From the NCBI GenBank assembly GCA_963377175.1, contig CAUJNA010001474.1, positions 1 through 64,000 of the forward strand: a stretch of DNA of 64,000 nt, given 5' to 3'. The DNA is from Effrenium voratum (taxonomy: Eukaryota; Sar; Dinophyceae; Suessiales; Symbiodiniaceae). The position numbers were made by a program, and so were the translations under genes. Shown here piece after piece: positions 60,989-64,000 of this stretch; position 1 is the stretch's first letter; the number at the start of each line of letters is the position of its first letter. The notes beneath the pieces were generated by a model. That model saw only the letters and a list, made by a program, of their open reading frames with translations, was not told the DNA's origin and did no database searches.

Positions 60989-61870
60989 ATGACTGACAAA
61001 TATTATGGATTAAGAAGAAGGAAAACTTTTGATGAAATGCTGAAAGAAGCGATGACGCACAGATTGAAAATTGAAATCATCCCCGAAAGACGGGCATTTG
61101 ACACATCAATTAACGATATAGACTTTGACGATTTTGACCTTTCAAAATACGACAGGAGACTACGGTTGAATGCTAGGGTTCAAACTGATAAACAAGTTGT
61201 ATTACATGAATTGACGCCAGAAATGTTTGATGAAATACCGCCATCATCACAGTTGTATGAAAACAATGAGGCAGATACACAAACAACGCGATATGTAGCA
61301 AAGGAGTTAGATGATGAAAAATTCAGTGATGTAATTACAGACAAGAGTGAGGAAAATAGAAAGTTAGAAGATGAACCAGAAGGTGTAAAAGATAATGATT
61401 TAAAACAGTCAGACGAAAAGCAGGAAGATTTACAAAGTCTTCATTTAACATCATCATCGTCAGCATCAACCGAGAAAGAGGAAGAGAAGAAAGAGGAAAG
61501 TCGAGAAATAAAGTCATTAAGAAACTTATTCTTAGGTGGAGAAGATAAGAGTGTGTTTGAATTATTCCAACGAGGTAAGAAGTCATCCACTCCATCAGAA
61601 CAGTCGCGAGAACAAGAAGAAGAACAACCGAGGGCATCTTTCTGGTCAAGACGACAGGTTGAAGCAAGAAGCAGAAGCCACTCACCAGAAGAAAGAGCAA
61701 GAGGTAATCAAATGAACAGAAGACAATTAGAAACAAGAAGCAGGAGCAACTCACCCCAAGAAATAGCACGAGGTAGTGAATGGACGAGGGAACAAATGGA
61801 AACAAGAAGTAGGAGCAGAAGCCCAGAAAGCACAAATACAAAAAGTAGCCGAGGCAAGAAGAAAAAATAA
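60989..61870 (+). CDS. LRRRKTFDEML protein with C-terminal SR-like tail, 293 aa
   Basis: Intact. YYGLRRRKTFDEMLKEAMTH is a third version of the motif in the two RPTYDEL proteins. The middle is acidic and disordered. The C-terminal third has three imperfect repeats RRQxE[AT]RSRSxSPEExARG (about 61,650-61,830), like an Arg/Ser-rich tail, ending KSSRGKKKK. Such basic tails bind nucleic acid, so a DNA-condensing core protein is one idea (inference). TCTA at 60,973-60,976. Confidence 0.6.
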   Translation: MTDKYYGLRRRKTFDEMLKEAMTHRLKIEIIPERRAFDTSINDIDFDDFDLSKYDRRLRLNARVQTDKQVVLHELTPEMFDEIPPSSQLYENNEADTQTTRYVAKELDDEKFSDVITDKSEENRKLEDEPEGVKDNDLKQSDEKQEDLQSLHLTSSSSASTEKEEEKKEESREIKSLRNLFLGGEDKSVFELFQRGKKSSTPSEQSREQEEEQPRASFWSRRQVEARSRSHSPEERARGNQMNRRQLETRSRSNSPQEIARGSEWTREQMETRSRSRSPESTNTKSSRGKKKK

Positions 61871-61873
61871 AAC

Positions 61874-61883
61874 TACTTAAAGA
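61874..61883 (+). promoter_or_regulatory. Early-type promoter box TACTTAAAGA
   Basis: AACTACTTAAAGAGAAAACG, 24 nt before the ATG at 61907. Confidence 0.45.
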
Positions 61884-61906
61884 GAAAACGTGATAATATA
61901 GTAAAA

Positions 61907-62218
61907 ATGACTGGAATTTTCATTGATGGTAATAGAAAACAGAGAATAACGAATGACGAATTTGATGTAATGGTTGAACTTATGAAAGCGGAAAACGACT
62001 TAGTCTTACAGAGGATGAGCGAGAAGGTTAGCGAGAGCGACGACCAACTAATGAGATGGAAGGACGACCAGAAGATCTACCACCAGAACTACTACAACAA
62101 AAACCTAAAACAGCCTTACACCTGCGAGGACTGCGGAAGGACGATATCAAGCAAGTCCAACCTCTCCAAACACAAGAAAAGCAATGTATGCAATAAAAAC
62201 AAAAACCCCCCTTTATGA
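61907..62218 (+). CDS. Zinc-finger protein, 103 aa
   Basis: Intact. C-terminal PYTCEDCGRTISSKSNLSKH with KKSNVC is a C2H2/C2HC finger with the usual aromatic and Leu spacing. The N-terminal part (residues 1-65) is helical and acidic. Early-type box 24 nt upstream, so grouped with the polymerase. Could be a DNA-binding regulator; unproven. Confidence 0.65.
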   Translation: MTGIFIDGNRKQRITNDEFDVMVELMKAENDLVLQRMSEKVSESDDQLMRWKDDQKIYHQNYYNKNLKQPYTCEDCGRTISSKSNLSKHKKSNVCNKNKNPPL

Positions 62219-62242
62219 AAGGATAAATCATTAATCTTTTTA

Positions 62243-62274
62243 AAACTCATTAATAATATTAATGTGATGAGTTT
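62243..62274. terminator. 8-bp hairpin after the zinc-finger gene
   Basis: AAACTCAT (62243-62250) pairs with ATGAGTTT (62267-62274), with inner TAAT/ATTA pairing. It lies 25 nt past the stop codon at 62218. Confidence 0.3.
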
Positions 62275-62322
62275 CAACCCAGAGCCCAGTTTCTCCAACA
62301 GGCAACCCCTAGCCAAAACTAC

Positions 62323-62332
62323 TTAAAGAAAT
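62323..62332 (+). promoter_or_regulatory. Early-type promoter box TTAAAGAAAT
   Basis: AACTACTTAAAGAAATATTT, 32 nt before the pPolB start. Same core as the box before the left polymerase-like gene. Confidence 0.5.
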
Positions 62333-62363
62333 ATTTACTATATATAATATAGAGTATAGATAT

Positions 62364-64000
62364 ATGGTGTCAGTGTCAGAAGAAAAAATCATAGATTTCA
62401 TTATAAAAAGCCAACAAGGTGAACTAATACAAAAAGAAGGGAAACAAACACAAAAACTCAAAATAGGAGACAAGACCTACAGATACCATAAGAACAAACC
62501 CGCTTCGAAGGTGTTGAATACCAGACTAGAGGAAGTGGCAAGAAGCGACGGCTTCAGAAAACATAGTCTTCTAATGAAAGGGGCTAGCTTCATCAAACTC
62601 ACACGAGGAAGACCCTTACAGGATTATGTCAAGCGTTTCAAATCCAAAATCACAGATGAACAGCAAGCCTTCAAAGGCTACGCCAACACATATTCGGTCA
62701 GTGATATAAGATTAAAAGGAATGCAAGGCTTATCATACTTAAAATACCAGAAGCAACGAATGGTAGAATTCCTGAACAGAAACCCGAATATGAAAATCAT
62801 TGTTGAAGTGGATTTGGCGTTAAAGAACACTGACAACGAAGAGATACGACGAAGGCTGAGAAGCAGGAGATACAATGTCCATAACCCAGAAGAGATAAAC
62901 AGTGTTTTAAACAACATAGCCCACGACATAGAGGTTCAAATTGAGATAGCCGAATTCATTCAATCAAGTCTTGTTCTTCTTAAAGTTGGAAAGCTGGTGA
63001 TAAGTTATGACAGATACAATCCTACCCGTGGCTCTTCTTATATTCCATTGCCCGACTGGGTGGCAAACAAAAAGGCTTGTATCAATATTAAAAACGATGA
63101 TGAGTTGTGTTTCAAATATTAGGCAATGATGAGATTGAACAATTTGAAGAACAGAACAAACACATATCGGTCAATGTTTATTACATCAATCCTGATACCA
63201 ATAGTAAAACAATTTTATTATACAAAAGAAGCAACAACCCCCAAGCACAGCAAAAGATTGATTTAATAAAGTTGACTGGAGAAAATGCCAACTCGCACTA
63301 TGTTTACATCAAGAACTATAACAAGCTGATGGGAAGCCAAACCAACAAAACAAATAGGAAAAAACATCAATGTAGGACGTGCTCACACGGTTTCAAGTCA
63401 GAAGAGTTATTAAAACAACACGAAGAACAGGGTTGTCTAGCGGTTGAAGGACAACAAATAGAAATGCCAGAGGTAGGAGCTACCATTGAATTTAAGAATC
63501 ATTTTAAGAAACTGAAAGCGCCTTTTGTCATATATGCAGACTTTGAATGTTTAACAGTGCCCATTGATGTTAAAAGCAAATCGACAAAAGCGACAACCAC
63601 ATCATATCAAAATCATCGCCCTTGTGGTTTTATGATTAATGTAGTCAATGCCATCACTGGAAGCAGTGAGCCCTATTTATACAGAGGCGAAGATTGTATG
63701 GATAAGTTCGTTGAGAAAATGAATGAAGTCAGAGATGATGTAATAAAGAAAATGAAGGAAGTGAAAGAGATAATCATGACTGAGGACGATAAAACAGATT
63801 TTGACACTGCTACTAAGTGTTTCGTTTGTGGAAAGGGCTTTCAGGAAGGGGATAAAAAAGTTAGAGACCATTGCCATTTTGCTGGTAAATATAGAGGTTG
63901 TGCTCATGATGATTGTAACCTTGCTTTTAGTATGAGATATTATAAAATACCAGTCTTCCTTCATAACCTTAAAAACTATGACGCTCACTTAATCATCAAC
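62364..64000 (+). pseudogene. Protein-primed family-B DNA polymerase (pPolB), N-terminal half, disrupted
   Basis: The first frame (62364-63122) ends SYIPLPDWVANKKACINIKN with DDELCFKY-stop. The frame two bases over then reads LGNDEIEQFEEQNKHISVNV and stays open to the window end. Polinton pPolBs normally have 40-50 residues between these two blocks, so a deletion plus frameshift lies near 63,117-63,125. Exonuclease I motif FVIYADFECL and exonuclease II HNLKNYDAHLII (at the edge) are present. HCHFAGKYRGCAHDDC and HQCRTCSHGF are the Cys/His motifs of this family. The polymerase palm lies outside. It replicates the linear viral genome using a terminal protein primer. Confidence 0.85.

Noticed and set aside
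1..64000. tRNA or rRNA genes
   Set aside because: No cloverleaf with a GTTCRANYC-type T-arm or rRNA core sequence was noticed on reading; a tRNAscan/Infernal run would be needed to exclude them.

Overview
The window is a piece of a eukaryotic nuclear genome carrying two related integrated DNA viruses. Two AT-rich blocks, about 1-14,900 and 46,100-64,000, hold densely packed intron-less genes. They are separated by about 31 kb of GC-richer, intron- and repeat-rich host DNA. The host is most likely a dinoflagellate, for example Symbiodiniaceae. At least two introns of a WNK-type kinase gene and its nested methyltransferase gene fit only with GC 5' splice sites, one fits a GA site, and acceptors are AG|G. 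There is also a degraded nuclear copy of mitochondrial cox1, and the intergenic DNA is full of simple repeats. The host assignment is inference; the viral assignment rests on gene content.

Both AT-rich blocks are Polinton-like viruses (PLVs). They share a double-jelly-roll major capsid protein (7,447-9,027 + and 54,802-56,193 -), a penton/minor capsid protein, an FtsK/A32-type packaging ATPase, a GHSLGSS/THSLGSS lipase-like protein, a long fibre ending in a peptidase-S74 intramolecular chaperone, and several small CxCG zinc proteins. The right element also has an rve (DDE) integrase, a GIY-YIG nuclease and the N-terminal half of a protein-primed family-B polymerase, cut by the window end. The left element has a small C5-cytosine methyltransferase and a large polymerase-like gene of a different look, also cut by the window end. 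The elements lie in opposite orientation and both are cut by the window. The block Zn-protein / penton / (divergent) lipase / CxCG protein / Lys-rich protein / MCP is syntenic in mirror image. The fibre, the ATPase and the RPTYDEL proteins have been shuffled.

Three non-coding signals stand out. A 118-nt intergenic element next to the ATPase is about 97% identical between the elements, although flanking coding sequence is only about 75% identical. A TCTA box in AT-rich context sits 14-29 nt before at least 18 genes, resembling the late promoter shared by the virophage Mavirus and the giant virus CroV. A separate TACTTAAAGAAAT-type box lies about 25-60 nt before the polymerase and other non-structural genes. 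Perfect inverted repeats of 8-16 bp occur at many gene starts and at convergent gene ends.

Both elements are partly decayed, or the assembly has indel errors. Many genes carry 1-2 nt frameshifts in A-runs or (TA)n, and five genes carry in-frame stops with coding sequence on both sides. Both MCPs, the integrase, the right ATPase, the left penton and the cytosine methyltransferase are intact.

The central host segment (about 15-46 kb) holds a WNK-like Ser/Thr kinase gene on the minus strand (about 39.2-30.2 kb) with a complete SAM-dependent methyltransferase gene nested in one of its introns (about 37.96-34.8 kb). It also holds three copies of a ~105-bp MITE-like element, the cox1 NUMT near 28 kb, and long stretches of micro- and minisatellite DNA. 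No confident gene was recognised in the rest.
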